Origin: CAYRUD01 sp964427425
GTDB taxonomy: Bacteria; Chlamydiota; Chlamydiia; Chlamydiales; FEN-1388
Direction: 5' to 3'
Assembly: GCA_964427425.1 (NCBI GenBank)
Contig: CAYRUD010000014.1
Location: 496,001 to 560,000 of the forward strand
Length of the DNA: 64,000 nucleotides
Position numbers and translations under genes: made by a program. Below the pieces are notes generated by a model that was given only the letters and a program-made list of their open reading frames with translations, was not told the DNA's origin and searched no databases. Positions 35,546 to 44,608 of this stretch are shown in pieces (position 1 is the first letter of the stretch; every line of letters begins with the position of its first letter).

Positions 35546-35774
35546 AAGAACTCCATAAAAATCTGGTAAGTGTAAAGGAGTAAAATATAGCTTTATGAAA
35601 GGACGGTATCACTCACTATGAAATCCTGCAATAGGGTCTTTATTCGAAGTTGTAGAGAGTGCTGGAAGAGAAGGAGAAAGAGAGGGGATTGAGAGGAGTG
35701 GATACAACTCCCCTCATACTAAATTCATTGTTTTAATGAAAAGTAAAAGAGGAGTGGAGATTAAAAGATAGAGG

Positions 35775-36029
35775 TTAAGAACTATGGCGTTCTAATTCTT
35801 CGCAAAGAGCAATGCCTTTCTCAGTAATAGAGATAATACCTTCTCTTTTACGGTAACGGATAAATCCAGTTTGAGCGAGAAGGTTAATGATGTTTCTCGC
35901 TGAAGGTTCTGAGAGTCCCTCTTGTTTTCGAAGAGCCTCTTCAAGAACAGAGGAGTCCACATTCTTATCAACTATGCGATAGATGGCGAGAAGAACGCGC
36001 TCATCTTTTGTTATCGATCTTCGAGACAT
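35775..36029 (-). CDS. small winged-helix protein overlapping cysS
   Basis: 84-residue protein that looks like a DNA-binding winged helix. A three-helix core (DERVLLAIYRIVDKNVDSSVLEEAL, then EPSARNIINLLAQTGF) is followed by a hairpin-like IRYRKREGIISITEKG. ATG 36029 is chosen because AAAGGA lies eight bases upstream. This places the start inside the end of cysS, a 29-base overlap in another frame, suggesting translational coupling. A longer frame upstream would run further into cysS and is unlikely. Targets unknown; archaeal-type small wHTH regulators look most similar. Confidence 0.65.
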   Translation of the reverse strand: MSRRSITKDERVLLAIYRIVDKNVDSSVLEEALRKQEGLSEPSARNIINLLAQTGFIRYRKREGIISITEKGIALCEELERHSS

Positions 36030-37488
36030 TCGGGATTCCTTTTGTAACTTTTTGTCCATCAGCGGTGTCTTCGACATGATAGCCTAGTGCTTGTATGCGA
36101 GTTCGGATTTGGTCGCTCTCTGCCCAGTTTTTTGAAGCTCTTGCCTGTTTTCTCTGCTCGACAAGTTGGAGCACTTCTAAAGGTATCTCTGATGCTGAGG
36201 TGTCCTCACGAAGGATATCGAGAATTGAGTCTATCTTCTCAAAGAGTACAACAGCTCCTCTGATATGGGAGTTCGTAAGTTCGCGCTTGTCGAGCGCGCT
36301 ATTGACTTTTCTGACAAACTCGAAAAGATGAGAGAGGGCTTCACTGATGTTTAAGTCATTTGCTAAAGCATTGAAAAAGTTGCCCTTTGTCTCTTCTATG
36401 ATTGCATGGAATGTATCGAGTGTTTTTTCTTGGAAAGAAGCTGGTGTATCCGCATCTTTTAATCTTTGATAGCAATCTCTAATGCGTCGAATAGCGGATT
36501 CGGAGCCTTGAAGCCCTTCGAGTGTAAAGTTTAATTGAGTTCGGTAGTGTGAGCTTAAAAGCTGGAAGCGAATCGCTGCAGGAGAGAATCCCTTATCAAG
36601 AAGGTCTTGAAGGGTATAGAAGTTTCCTAAGCTTTTCGACATCTTCTTGTGGTCAACAAGTAGGTGTTCCGCATGTGTCCAATGATGAGAAAAGCATGCT
36701 CCATTGCATGTCTCTGACTGGGCTATTTCATTTTCATGGTGAGGAAATATTAAATCAACGCCTCCAGCGTGGATATCAATAGTCTCACCAAGAAGGGCTT
36801 TGGCCATAACAGAGCACTCGATATGCCAGCCAGGTCGGCCCTTGCCCCATGGCGATTCCCAGAATACATCTCCGTCGCGCTCTTTGTCATAGGCTTTCCA
36901 GAGAACGAAGTCATTCATTTCTTGCTTTTCATATTCATCAGAATTGACTCTTCCAGATGCGCCAGATTGGAGATCTTTCAAATCAAGGTGGGATAGTTTC
37001 CCATAGTCTTTCGCTGCATGAACCTTAAAATAGACACTGCCATCTAAAGCTTGGTATGCGGCTCCCTTTGATTCGAGTGTTTGAATCATCTCAATCATTT
37101 GCGGAATGAAGTCAGTTGCTTTCGGATAGTGCTCGGCCGGCTCGATTCGCAAGACCTTCAAATCATTAAAGAAAGCTTTCTCATAGATCGCAGTAAAATC
37201 CTTAAGAGGAAGATGAGCTTGTTGCGCTCCCTTAATCGTCTTGTCATCGACATCGGTGAGATTCATCACCTGTGTAATTGCATGCCCAAAAGACTTCAAC
37301 GTTCTTCGTAGGATATCTTCGAATATAAAAGTTCTAAAGTTTCCGATATGAGCGCGGTTGTAGATGGTTGGCCCACATGTATACATGCGAATTGTTTTTC
37401 CATCAGATGGCAAAACCGCTTTAGTGGATCGCGCTAGAGTATCGTAAAGGTAAACAGTTCTTCGTGTGTTCTCAACATTCAAATTCAT
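36001..37488 (-). CDS. cysS: cysteinyl-tRNA synthetase
   Basis: Class I synthetase charging tRNA-Cys. HIGN is at residues 47-50, the zinc ligand Cys38 sits in MYTCGPTIYN, with the remaining metal-site residues in HIECSVMA and FPHHENEIAQSE, and KMSKS is present (DHKKMSKSLGNF). The 495-residue length is slightly above normal because of a polar C-terminal tail that overlaps the downstream wHTH gene. Its tRNA substrate is encoded at 13671-13741. Confidence 0.97.
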   Translation of the reverse strand: MNLNVENTRRTVYLYDTLARSTKAVLPSDGKTIRMYTCGPTIYNRAHIGNFRTFIFEDILRRTLKSFGHAITQVMNLTDVDDKTIKGAQQAHLPLKDFTAIYEKAFFNDLKVLRIEPAEHYPKATDFIPQMIEMIQTLESKGAAYQALDGSVYFKVHAAKDYGKLSHLDLKDLQSGASGRVNSDEYEKQEMNDFVLWKAYDKERDGDVFWESPWGKGRPGWHIECSVMAKALLGETIDIHAGGVDLIFPHHENEIAQSETCNGACFSHHWTHAEHLLVDHKKMSKSLGNFYTLQDLLDKGFSPAAIRFQLLSSHYRTQLNFTLEGLQGSESAIRRIRDCYQRLKDADTPASFQEKTLDTFHAIIEETKGNFFNALANDLNISEALSHLFEFVRKVNSALDKRELTNSHIRGAVVLFEKIDSILDILREDTSASEIPLEVLQLVEQRKQARASKNWAESDQIRTRIQALGYHVEDTADGQKVTKGIPNVSKIDNKR

Positions 37489-37561
37489 GAAGCTACTTTC
37501 TTTTTTGTTAAGGATAGCATGAGGAGTTATGAACGGCTTTAAAAGTGAGAGTATATGATAA

Positions 37562-37610
37562 AAGAAGATTTCATTTCGGGTATTTTTTCTTTTCGAAGTG
37601 AAATCTTCTT
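37562..37610 (-). terminator. terminator of the PEGA gene
   Basis: A 12-bp stem (37562-37573 with 37599-37610, AAGAAGATTTCA/TGAAATCTTCTT) 23 bases beyond the stop of the gene at 37633. No long U-run follows. Confidence 0.55.
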
Positions 37611-37632
37611 AAGAGTATGTGTAAGACTCTGT

Positions 37633-38037
37633 TCAATCGATTCTTTTATCTTGATCCTGAAACGGATTCAAACATAGGGGGGAAGGAGAGAGACTGATAT
37701 GGATATTCTTTTCTTTGATTGTGTGAGCGGCCCCTCGAGCACTGTTAATCAGATAGAAGAGAGCGCCTCCAGGTAGTACTGCATATGCCCAGCCATTTTT
37801 AATAACAGGCGAGATATGGCGAACTGCTACTGAATGGCTTTCCTTTATGACATGAATCTCATGTGGTTTTGAAGGGTCAATTTCGACTTCTAATGGAGTC
37901 CTGCCTTTTTCTTCTCCATCGATATGAACAATGGCGTGAGAGGGTGTAGTATCGATGGTGATCGTCTCAGCAGAATAGATAAAAGGTTTTGATAACAGTA
38001 AAACTAAGAGAAGTAATTTTTTTGTATTATTTATCAT
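37633..38037 (-). CDS. secreted PEGA-domain protein
   Basis: 134-residue envelope protein. The N-terminus is a signal peptide (KK, then LLLLVLLLSKPFIYSA with cleavage likely after SA). Next comes a PEGA domain at about residues 25-70 (ITIDTTPSHAIVHIDGEEKGRTPLEVEI), a small beta-sandwich often found on outer-surface proteins. A short hydrophobic stretch follows (WAYAVLPGGALFYLI) and could be a second membrane segment. No lipobox cysteine. Function unknown. Confidence 0.75.
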   Translation of the reverse strand: MINNTKKLLLLVLLLSKPFIYSAETITIDTTPSHAIVHIDGEEKGRTPLEVEIDPSKPHEIHVIKESHSVAVRHISPVIKNGWAYAVLPGGALFYLINSARGAAHTIKEKNIHISLSPSPLCLNPFQDQDKRID

Positions 38038-38231
38038 AGTTCTCGCTGGTTGATTTTATTCTTTTTAATTTTATCATTAAAATTATTTTAAATCAAATTT
38101 CAATATTTGAAGTAATATTTGATTTCATTTGTTCTCTCTTCCTTAAGTTCTCCTATTCATGCAAAGCTTTGTCTTTATTAGATTGAATAGTCTAATATAG
38201 AATGTAACGTCTACAATATGGGGTGATTCGC

Positions 38232-38849
38232 GTGAATGAATTAGATCGGTATAAGCCAATTGCTGAGGCAATAAGTCTTTTGTTCTTTCCTCATGTGGAA
38301 GTTGTTATCCATGACTTAAGAACGAAGACTGTCTTCGCCATCTACAATAATCTATCGAAACGATCGGTTGGTGATGAGTCTCTCCTTGACGAGATGAATG
38401 AAGAGACTCTTAGGCAGGCTGTCCTTCCTCCATATTTAAAAACCAATTGGGATGGGAGGAAGATGAAGTCAGTAACAGCTATTATTCGTGGGCAAGGGGA
38501 TATTCCTCCTATTGGGTTACTGTGTATGAATCTCGATATCTCCAAGTGGGAAGAGATGCATCAGTTTATCCTCGACATGATAAAGCCTGTCACCCAAAAG
38601 CCCGATTTTCTGTTCAAGAATGACTGGAGAGAAAAGATCAATATGTATGTTTCAACCTATCTCAAGCAGCATGCTTTGAGGTTAGAAACGCTTAATAAAT
38701 CAGAGAAGCGAGAGCTTATTTTTGCGCTTTATAGAGAGGGGGCTTTTAGTACTAAAAATGCTGCGTCATACATCGCCGAGGTTCTCAATATCTCAAGAGC
38801 GACAGTATATAATTATTTAAAGGAGAAAGATGGAGTTTCCACAGTTTAA
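38232..38849 (+). CDS. YheO/DauR-type transcriptional regulator
   Basis: Putative DNA-binding regulator of about 205 residues. The first half is a YheO-like PAS domain (FPHVEVVIHDL, VTAIIRGQGDIPPIGLLCMNLD); the end is a DauR-type helix-turn-helix (GAFSTKNAASYIAEVLNISRATVYNYL). GTG 38232 is preferred to GTG 38223, since GGGG lies about eight bases before it. The family often controls amino-acid or amine metabolism, fitting the aminotransferase gene that overlaps its 3' end by 20 bases. Confidence 0.85.
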   Translation: MNELDRYKPIAEAISLLFFPHVEVVIHDLRTKTVFAIYNNLSKRSVGDESLLDEMNEETLRQAVLPPYLKTNWDGRKMKSVTAIIRGQGDIPPIGLLCMNLDISKWEEMHQFILDMIKPVTQKPDFLFKNDWREKINMYVSTYLKQHALRLETLNKSEKRELIFALYREGAFSTKNAASYIAEVLNISRATVYNYLKEKDGVSTV

Positions 38850-39948
38850 AATAGAAGAGTTTTGGAAAGAACACGAATTTTCAGCTCCATACTTACTCTG
38901 CTGTTCTGATGCAGAGAGCTGGACTCTTAACGAAATTATTGAGATGGCAGATAGCGAGACAAAGAAACTATGGGATACGTTGCGGTTAGGGTATACCGAG
39001 CCTCAAGGCAATCCTCTTTTACGGAATGAGATCTCGAAACTCTATTCATCGATCGACAGCTCTCATATCTTGACGTTTGCTGGGGCCGAAGAAGGTATAT
39101 ACTGTACTATAAGAGCTTTAGTTAATCCTGGTGATCATGTAGTTATTGTAAAACCATGTTATCAATCATTGGAAACAATACCAGAACTGTGCGGGGCAGA
39201 AATAACGTCAGTGGAGCTCGATCCTGCCAGAAACTGGAGATTGGATATAGGGCAGCTTGAAAGAGCGTTTCGGTCTGATACAAAGCTTCTTATCATCAAT
39301 TATCCTCATAATCCGACAGGGGCCTTGCTGAGTAAGGAAGAATTATCCGTGCTCATTGAGGTTGCGAGGAGAAGAGGCGCCTACATTCTATGTGACGAAG
39401 TATACCGGTATCTTGAAATTGAGGAATCAAAAAGGCTTCCATCAATAGTTGACTCGTATGAAAAAGGTATAACATTGAATGTAATGACAAAATCATTTGG
39501 GCTTGCAGGACTGAGAATAGGTTGGATTGCAACACACGATAAGGTTCTGCTGGAGAATGTGACCTCATATAAGATGTATACCTCTATATGTAATAGCGCG
39601 CTCAGCGAAACTGTGGCCATTATCGCTCTCCGAGCAAAGGACGTGATTTTGAAAAGGAATCGTAAGATTCTTCTGTCAAATCTATCTATCCTTGACTCGT
39701 TTATGGATCGGTATAAAACTCAGCTGAGGTGGACTCGGCCTTCTGGTGGAACGATGGCGCTTATTGAACTTCTGCTTCCTATTCCAATAGAAACTTTTTA
39801 TAAGAGACTTGTACAAGAAAAAGGTGTTCTCATCATGCCAGGAAATGTGTTAGGCATTGATGGGAACTTTTTCCGAGTAGGATTTGGAAGAAGAAATATG
39901 CCCGAGATTCTTCAGCGATTTGAGCAATTTCTACTTGAGTATTCTTAA
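38830..39948 (+). CDS. PLP-dependent aminotransferase, class I/II
   Basis: Fold-type I aminotransferase of 372 residues. PLP-site features: NYPHNPTGALLS, LCDEVYRYLE, and the Schiff-base lysine K221 in MTKSFGLAGLRIGW; RVGFGRR carries the carboxylate-binding Arg near the end. Substrate cannot be read from sequence; relatives include aspartate/aromatic and capreomycidine-synthase-like enzymes. It overlaps the YheO-type regulator by 20 bases, so the two are translated together, suggesting that the regulator senses or controls the same amino-acid pathway. Confidence 0.9.
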   Translation: MEFPQFKIEEFWKEHEFSAPYLLCCSDAESWTLNEIIEMADSETKKLWDTLRLGYTEPQGNPLLRNEISKLYSSIDSSHILTFAGAEEGIYCTIRALVNPGDHVVIVKPCYQSLETIPELCGAEITSVELDPARNWRLDIGQLERAFRSDTKLLIINYPHNPTGALLSKEELSVLIEVARRRGAYILCDEVYRYLEIEESKRLPSIVDSYEKGITLNVMTKSFGLAGLRIGWIATHDKVLLENVTSYKMYTSICNSALSETVAIIALRAKDVILKRNRKILLSNLSILDSFMDRYKTQLRWTRPSGGTMALIELLLPIPIETFYKRLVQEKGVLIMPGNVLGIDGNFFRVGFGRRNMPEILQRFEQFLLEYS

Positions 39949-39965
39949 GTCATAGTTCTTGTTTA

Positions 39966-40010
39966 AAGACATCTTTTTACAGCATGTAATCTGCTTCGAA
40001 AAGATGTCTT
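39966..40010. terminator. hairpin between convergent genes
   Basis: A 12-bp stem (39966-39977 with 39999-40010, AAGACATCTTTT/AAAAGATGTCTT) between the aminotransferase and the minus-strand gene ending at 40020. Usable from both strands. Confidence 0.7.
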
Positions 40011-40019
40011 ATTTGCTAG

Positions 40020-41768
40020 TTACATATTTTCGATCTTATCTTTTAATTCTGTATACGCTGCTTCAGTATATTCAGGCGAATATTGCTCAGAAATCGGTTG
40101 CGAGTTTGCGTATACTCGAGTAGCAGGAGTTTCATCAGGGCCTTGGAGTTTCATCTGCCATTCGATCACTCGAATAGGAAGAAATGCTTTCACAAGCATC
40201 TCATCTGTCGCTTTTTCAACACGGCTGAAGATATGCCATGAGGGAAGGGTCTTTGTGTATTTCCCCTCCTTGTTAAGAGCTTCGGTTAATTGCTTGGATT
40301 TTTTGTTGAAGAAAGATAATTTGCGGCCGGCAAAAAGGAGGGCTATTCGCGAGCCAATGGCTCTCGAGAGATTCGTCGTAATTCTGGCTAATTTATACAG
40401 GAATGGAGGAGCGATTTCTTTGATGAAATCGCTCATCATTCTTCGTATAGTCTTTGTCTTCTTATAGACTCTTTGAATAAAGAGGGGCTGGACCCGCTTA
40501 ATAACTTCAGTAAGGGTTGCGTGAAACCTGATTGGTTTCCCATTTGCTTTTTTATCAATCCCTAGAAGGCCAATGGCTTGTTGAATAAACTCTGTGCAGT
40601 TCCTTTCAATCATATTAAAGTCTTGAGAATCATCTTGACGAAGTTCGATAAAATTGATCAGTTTATTAACATCTTCTTGTGTGGCTTTAACTCCTGTAAC
40701 GAGACGATAGAGATTAGGCATTGTCTCCCAGCAATCTGGCGTTCGAAATGTTCCTTTGGTAAATGAGGCTGGCAAAGGAAGTTTTCCTCCTAAATTGAAC
40801 CCTACAGAATAGAACTTTCCATCCGGAGTCATAATGCGAATCCAAGGGTGTCTTGGAGCTCCGAATGTTCTATGGACTCCTCCAGTAAAAGCATTTGATG
40901 GGTAATCAATCCATGAAGTGACGAGCTCGATGACATAGGTGTCTTGATCTTGGGGCTGTTTCTCTTTAAAATTACTCGATTCGATTTTGGCAAGCCTTCT
41001 GGCCCTCTCTAGAGTCTCATTAGTTACAGAACCGCAGGGCTTGAGTTTTTTCCAACTTGTTTCTTGCCATCTTGAGAGTCCTTTTGTAGGAAGATAACAC
41101 CAAGTTTTTTCGGAATCGTCTTTTTCAATAAGACGTGTGTCTTTGATTTGATTGAAAAGAGGAGTTTCACTCTTTGCGAGAGTTTGAGCTAATGGCTCAA
41201 ATGGTTTCATCTCACCTTCAATCATGATCCTAAGTTCATGTGTCTCTTTGTCAATCTCAATATCATGTCCCCAATAGTTTGCAGAGATGTGTATATGACC
41301 ATCTAGAAGAAGTTCCGAAGCTGATGGATTGAGGACAAAAGCGAGAGGGTCTATCCCGGCCTTTAGCCATTTAGCAAATAGCTTCTGGTTATGTTTTATA
41401 TGAAATTGCGAAGCACTCAGATTCTCAGGAGTTTCTCCCTTTTGAATGGCATGGTAATACGCTGCAGCAATTTTTTCTCTTTCAAGAAGGGCAAGCTCTT
41501 TCTCATCAATTTTCTTATTCCGGGTGCCGAGAATTGCTGAGCAGATATCCTCGATCTTCTGCAACGAATCACTGTCACTGTTATTCCTTACAACTGGAAG
41601 ATGTGCTAAAATTTGCATGGCGACTGAATTGACCTCTGCCGGATCAAGGTGAGTTCTCTTGAGCCAAATCTCATCAATTTTGCTCTGGCTAGCTGAGGTC
41701 AAGGTTTGAGCTATTGGTGAAGATTGTGAAGCGGAAAGTGGGGGTCGGAATTCTATAGGAGAGCTCAT
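40020..41768 (-). CDS. putative papain-like hydrolase, possible effector
   Basis: Unrecognised 582-residue protein. The middle holds a candidate circularly permuted papain/NlpC-P60-like unit: His307 in RHPWIRIMTPDGKFYSVGF and Cys391 in ERNCTEFIQQAIGL, the H-x-W then N-C-T order seen in several hypothetical chlamydial hydrolases. The N-terminal 230 residues are helical then beta-rich; the C-terminal part (about 410-500) has amphipathic and hydrophobic helices (PPFLYKLARITTNLSRAIG). No signal peptide. If active it would be a thiol hydrolase of unknown substrate; the Cys and His assignments are inference from pattern. Confidence 0.6.
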   Translation of the reverse strand: MSSPIEFRPPLSASQSSPIAQTLTSASQSKIDEIWLKRTHLDPAEVNSVAMQILAHLPVVRNNSDSDSLQKIEDICSAILGTRNKKIDEKELALLEREKIAAAYYHAIQKGETPENLSASQFHIKHNQKLFAKWLKAGIDPLAFVLNPSASELLLDGHIHISANYWGHDIEIDKETHELRIMIEGEMKPFEPLAQTLAKSETPLFNQIKDTRLIEKDDSEKTWCYLPTKGLSRWQETSWKKLKPCGSVTNETLERARRLAKIESSNFKEKQPQDQDTYVIELVTSWIDYPSNAFTGGVHRTFGAPRHPWIRIMTPDGKFYSVGFNLGGKLPLPASFTKGTFRTPDCWETMPNLYRLVTGVKATQEDVNKLINFIELRQDDSQDFNMIERNCTEFIQQAIGLLGIDKKANGKPIRFHATLTEVIKRVQPLFIQRVYKKTKTIRRMMSDFIKEIAPPFLYKLARITTNLSRAIGSRIALLFAGRKLSFFNKKSKQLTEALNKEGKYTKTLPSWHIFSRVEKATDEMLVKAFLPIRVIEWQMKLQGPDETPATRVYANSQPISEQYSPEYTEAAYTELKDKIENM

Positions 41769-41839
41769 TACCTAATTCCTTAGAAAAATTAAAATAATAA
41801 AACCTAAAGGTGTCTGTTTTAACAGATATATAGTATACA

Positions 41840-43120
41840 ATGAATTTTTCAATTATTCTTTTGCTTGGTATTGCTTGTATTGACTATATCGGCATAGGTC
41901 TTGTCTATCCGCTCTTTTCATCCATGTTGTTTAGTGAGACGGGTTTGCTCTTACATGAGGAGATGTCGACAGGAATGAGAGGGGCTATCTTAGGTCTTCT
42001 CTTAGGGCTTGCTCCGACAGTTCAGTTTTTTGTCTCTCCTTATCTTGGGCGTCTCTCTGATAGGTATGGAAGAAAACCCGCACTTTTGGGCACTGTTCTT
42101 ATTGGAGTAATAGGATATTTTCTTGGGTGGTTAAGTATTCAATCGTTCAATCTATTAGGCCTTATTATCTCAAGAGTTTTTATTGGGGTATCCTGCGCAA
42201 GCTCATCGATTGTCAATGCAGCGACTGTTGATATTAGCACAGAGAAAACAAGGACAAGGAATTTCAATTTGCTTTGCTCAGCATATGGTGTAGGGTTTAC
42301 GATCGGTCCGATGCTTGGAGGAGTATTAGCTTCTTCCATGTCTTTGGGTGGATTTTTTAACATCCCATGCCTTCTAAAAGAGGATCCTTCAAGACCATTT
42401 TTCGTTGCGATGATCTCATTACTTATGAGTTCTTATGTAATTAAACGCTGGTTTATTGAGACTCTTCCACGTAGATTGAAAAGAGAAGAAACAGCAGAAA
42501 GAAATAAAGGTTCACTTCTTTCGCTTACTAATTGTATTTTCTTGAGCTCGACTTTTCTTTTCTGTTTCGGCTGGTCTCTTTATTGGGAGCTTATTTCAAC
42601 AGCTTGGGTATCTCTTGAACATGCGACTGTTGAAGAAGTTGGTTTTAGATATGCTTACGGAGCTTTGTGGTATTCAGTAGTTGCTGTGACATTGGTTCAA
42701 TACCTCGTATCTCGATTCGCCAACCATAGAATTTTCTACGCAGGAGGTATCCTTTTATCATTGAGTATAGCGGCATTATATTTTCTTAGGCAGCCGGCTC
42801 ATTTGCTGTGGTTGATACCCCTCCAGCAGACAGGGATTGCTCTTCTCTATCCATCAGCGCTGGCAAATATCTCTTGCCGAGCTGAATCAGAGAATCAAGG
42901 GGCAATGATGGGGCTTCACTCCTCATGCGTCTCACTAGCATTTGCGGTAAGTCCTTTGATTGCAGGCCCAATCTTAAGCATGAGTATGTATGCTCCTGTA
43001 TTCTTGGGCTCTGTCTCGATCCTATCATCAATTGGGGTTTTCAGTGTCGGCACTTTCAGATCCGCTGTAAAAGAGGGTGGTAAAACAGCTCCAGTGCAAG
43101 AGACTCCTTTCTTCCATTAG
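41840..43120 (+). CDS. MFS transporter (TetA-like)
   Basis: Inner-membrane transporter of 426 residues with about twelve helices. Between helices 2 and 3 is the MFS motif A (GRLSDRYGRKP), and helix 5 carries the antiporter-type GVGFTIGPMLGG. Its shape is like TetA-type drug/proton antiporters, but the substrate is unknown; many chlamydial MFS proteins import host metabolites. Gene ends 15 bases from the convergent rtcB. Confidence 0.88.
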   Translation: MNFSIILLLGIACIDYIGIGLVYPLFSSMLFSETGLLLHEEMSTGMRGAILGLLLGLAPTVQFFVSPYLGRLSDRYGRKPALLGTVLIGVIGYFLGWLSIQSFNLLGLIISRVFIGVSCASSSIVNAATVDISTEKTRTRNFNLLCSAYGVGFTIGPMLGGVLASSMSLGGFFNIPCLLKEDPSRPFFVAMISLLMSSYVIKRWFIETLPRRLKREETAERNKGSLLSLTNCIFLSSTFLFCFGWSLYWELISTAWVSLEHATVEEVGFRYAYGALWYSVVAVTLVQYLVSRFANHRIFYAGGILLSLSIAALYFLRQPAHLLWLIPLQQTGIALLYPSALANISCRAESENQGAMMGLHSSCVSLAFAVSPLIAGPILSMSMYAPVFLGSVSILSSIGVFSVGTFRSAVKEGGKTAPVQETPFFH

Positions 43121-43135
43121 GCGATTTTCGGATCT

Positions 43136-44608
43136 TCATCCTTTTAAGACGATAGCAGGCTTGAGTCGAGCAACCAGGTCTGCTAAAACTGCCGTCTGGC
43201 ATGATGTGACGACCTCATCAACATCTTTATAAGCATTTGGCATTTCTTCGACGACTGTTCCTGAGCTCTCTGCAAGAACTGCAATCCCTTTTTCCTTCAA
43301 CTCTAAGAAGGGATTTTTATCTTTCCAAAAGCGAGTCGCTTCATTTCTGCTCATCATGCGGCCTGCGCCATGGCAGCAGGAGCAAAAAGTCTCCTCATTT
43401 CCTTTTCCTCGCAGAATCCAGCTTCCACGCCCCATGTCTCCTGGAACCAATACAGGCTGTCCTGTCTCTTTAAATCGAGGCGGTAGATCTGGATGTCCGG
43501 GTCCAAATGCACGAGTAGCTCCTTTTCGATGGACTAAGACATCGCATATCTTATTATCGACTCGATGCTTTTCAAATTTCGCAATATTGTGAGCCACATC
43601 ATAGAGAAGTCGAATCGACGAAGGGGATATAGAGAGCTCCTCTGAGAAGACTTGGCGGGCCGCATTGAGAAGAAGCTGCCGATTCGTAAAGGCGAAGTTT
43701 GCTGCCATTGCCATTTGTGAGAGATATAGTTTGCCTTCCGGGGATGATATCGGCGCTGAAACCAGTTGTGGATCTGGTAAGTCCTTGCCAAAGCCTTTCT
43801 TGATAAGAGAAGTCACAGTATCATGGCAAATCTGATGGCCAAACCCTCTAGACCCTGAGTGTATGAGGATATAGGTGCTTCCAAGATGAATTCCCCATCT
43901 CGAAGCTATGTCTGGATCGAGAATTTTTTCTACTTCTCCGATTTCGACAAAGTGATTTCCTGATCCTATCGATCCTAATTGGCCTTTTCCTCTTTCAAGA
44001 GCAGTAGCTGATATAGCATCTATCGATGCTCCAGAGATGATCCCAAGACTTTCTGTGCTGTCAATATCCTCTTGAAGTCCCCATCCCATTTCAATTGCCC
44101 ATTGAGAGCCCTTCTTTTCTAGCTCTTTCCAGTCTTGATGTGAGAGCGGTCTTTGAAGGAGTGAGCCTTTTTTCAAGCCACTATGAGTCCCTTTTGGGAT
44201 AAGGGTGTGAAGCTTTTTTGAAATCCTTTCACGCTGTGTGTGTGTAATTGAAGAGAAGGGAACATCAAGAAGGGCTACTCTGACTCCGCAATTAATATCA
44301 TACCCAACCCCTCCAGGGCTTATAACTGCGTCGTGGCCGTATGTCGCAGCAACTCCTCCGATGGGAAACCCATAGCCCCAGTGGATGTCTGGCATGGCTA
44401 TACTATAGCCAACGATCCCTGGAAGGTGAGCTACATTGACTATTTGATCGATCGGCTTTTCTATACCAGGAGCTGAGAGGAGATCAGGAGAGCTTATCAA
44501 GAGGCCTGGTACTCTCATCAATCCGATCTTTGGGATGATATACATGCCTTTGGAGTGCTCTCGTAGATTCAATGGGTTCACTTTTGGTTGAGGTGCGGTA
44601 TTAGACAT
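43136..44608 (-). CDS. rtcB: RNA-splicing ligase RtcB
   Basis: RtcB joins RNA 2',3'-cyclic phosphate or 3'-phosphate ends to 5'-OH ends using GTP and manganese. From ATG 44608 the product is 490 residues: metal-binding Cys107 in DINCGVR, the H-x-E type GSGNHFVEIG, HSGSRGFGH, and the guanylylated His413 in CCHGAGRMMSR. ATG 44608 overlaps the stop of the upstream archease fusion by eight bases; a start seven codons earlier is also possible. Coupling with archease, its activating partner, supports a dedicated RNA repair operon. Confidence 0.96.
   Translation of the reverse strand: MSNTAPQPKVNPLNLREHSKGMYIIPKIGLMRVPGLLISSPDLLSAPGIEKPIDQIVNVAHLPGIVGYSIAMPDIHWGYGFPIGGVAATYGHDAVISPGGVGYDINCGVRVALLDVPFSSITHTQRERISKKLHTLIPKGTHSGLKKGSLLQRPLSHQDWKELEKKGSQWAIEMGWGLQEDIDSTESLGIISGASIDAISATALERGKGQLGSIGSGNHFVEIGEVEKILDPDIASRWGIHLGSTYILIHSGSRGFGHQICHDTVTSLIKKGFGKDLPDPQLVSAPISSPEGKLYLSQMAMAANFAFTNRQLLLNAARQVFSEELSISPSSIRLLYDVAHNIAKFEKHRVDNKICDVLVHRKGATRAFGPGHPDLPPRFKETGQPVLVPGDMGRGSWILRGKGNEETFCSCCHGAGRMMSRNEATRFWKDKNPFLELKEKGIAVLAESSGTVVEEMPNAYKDVDEVVTSCQTAVLADLVARLKPAIVLKG

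Noticed and set aside
35682..35715. Hairpin GAGGGG/CCCCTC as terminator of the wHTH gene
   Set aside because: Short interrupted pairing and no U-tract; not convincing.
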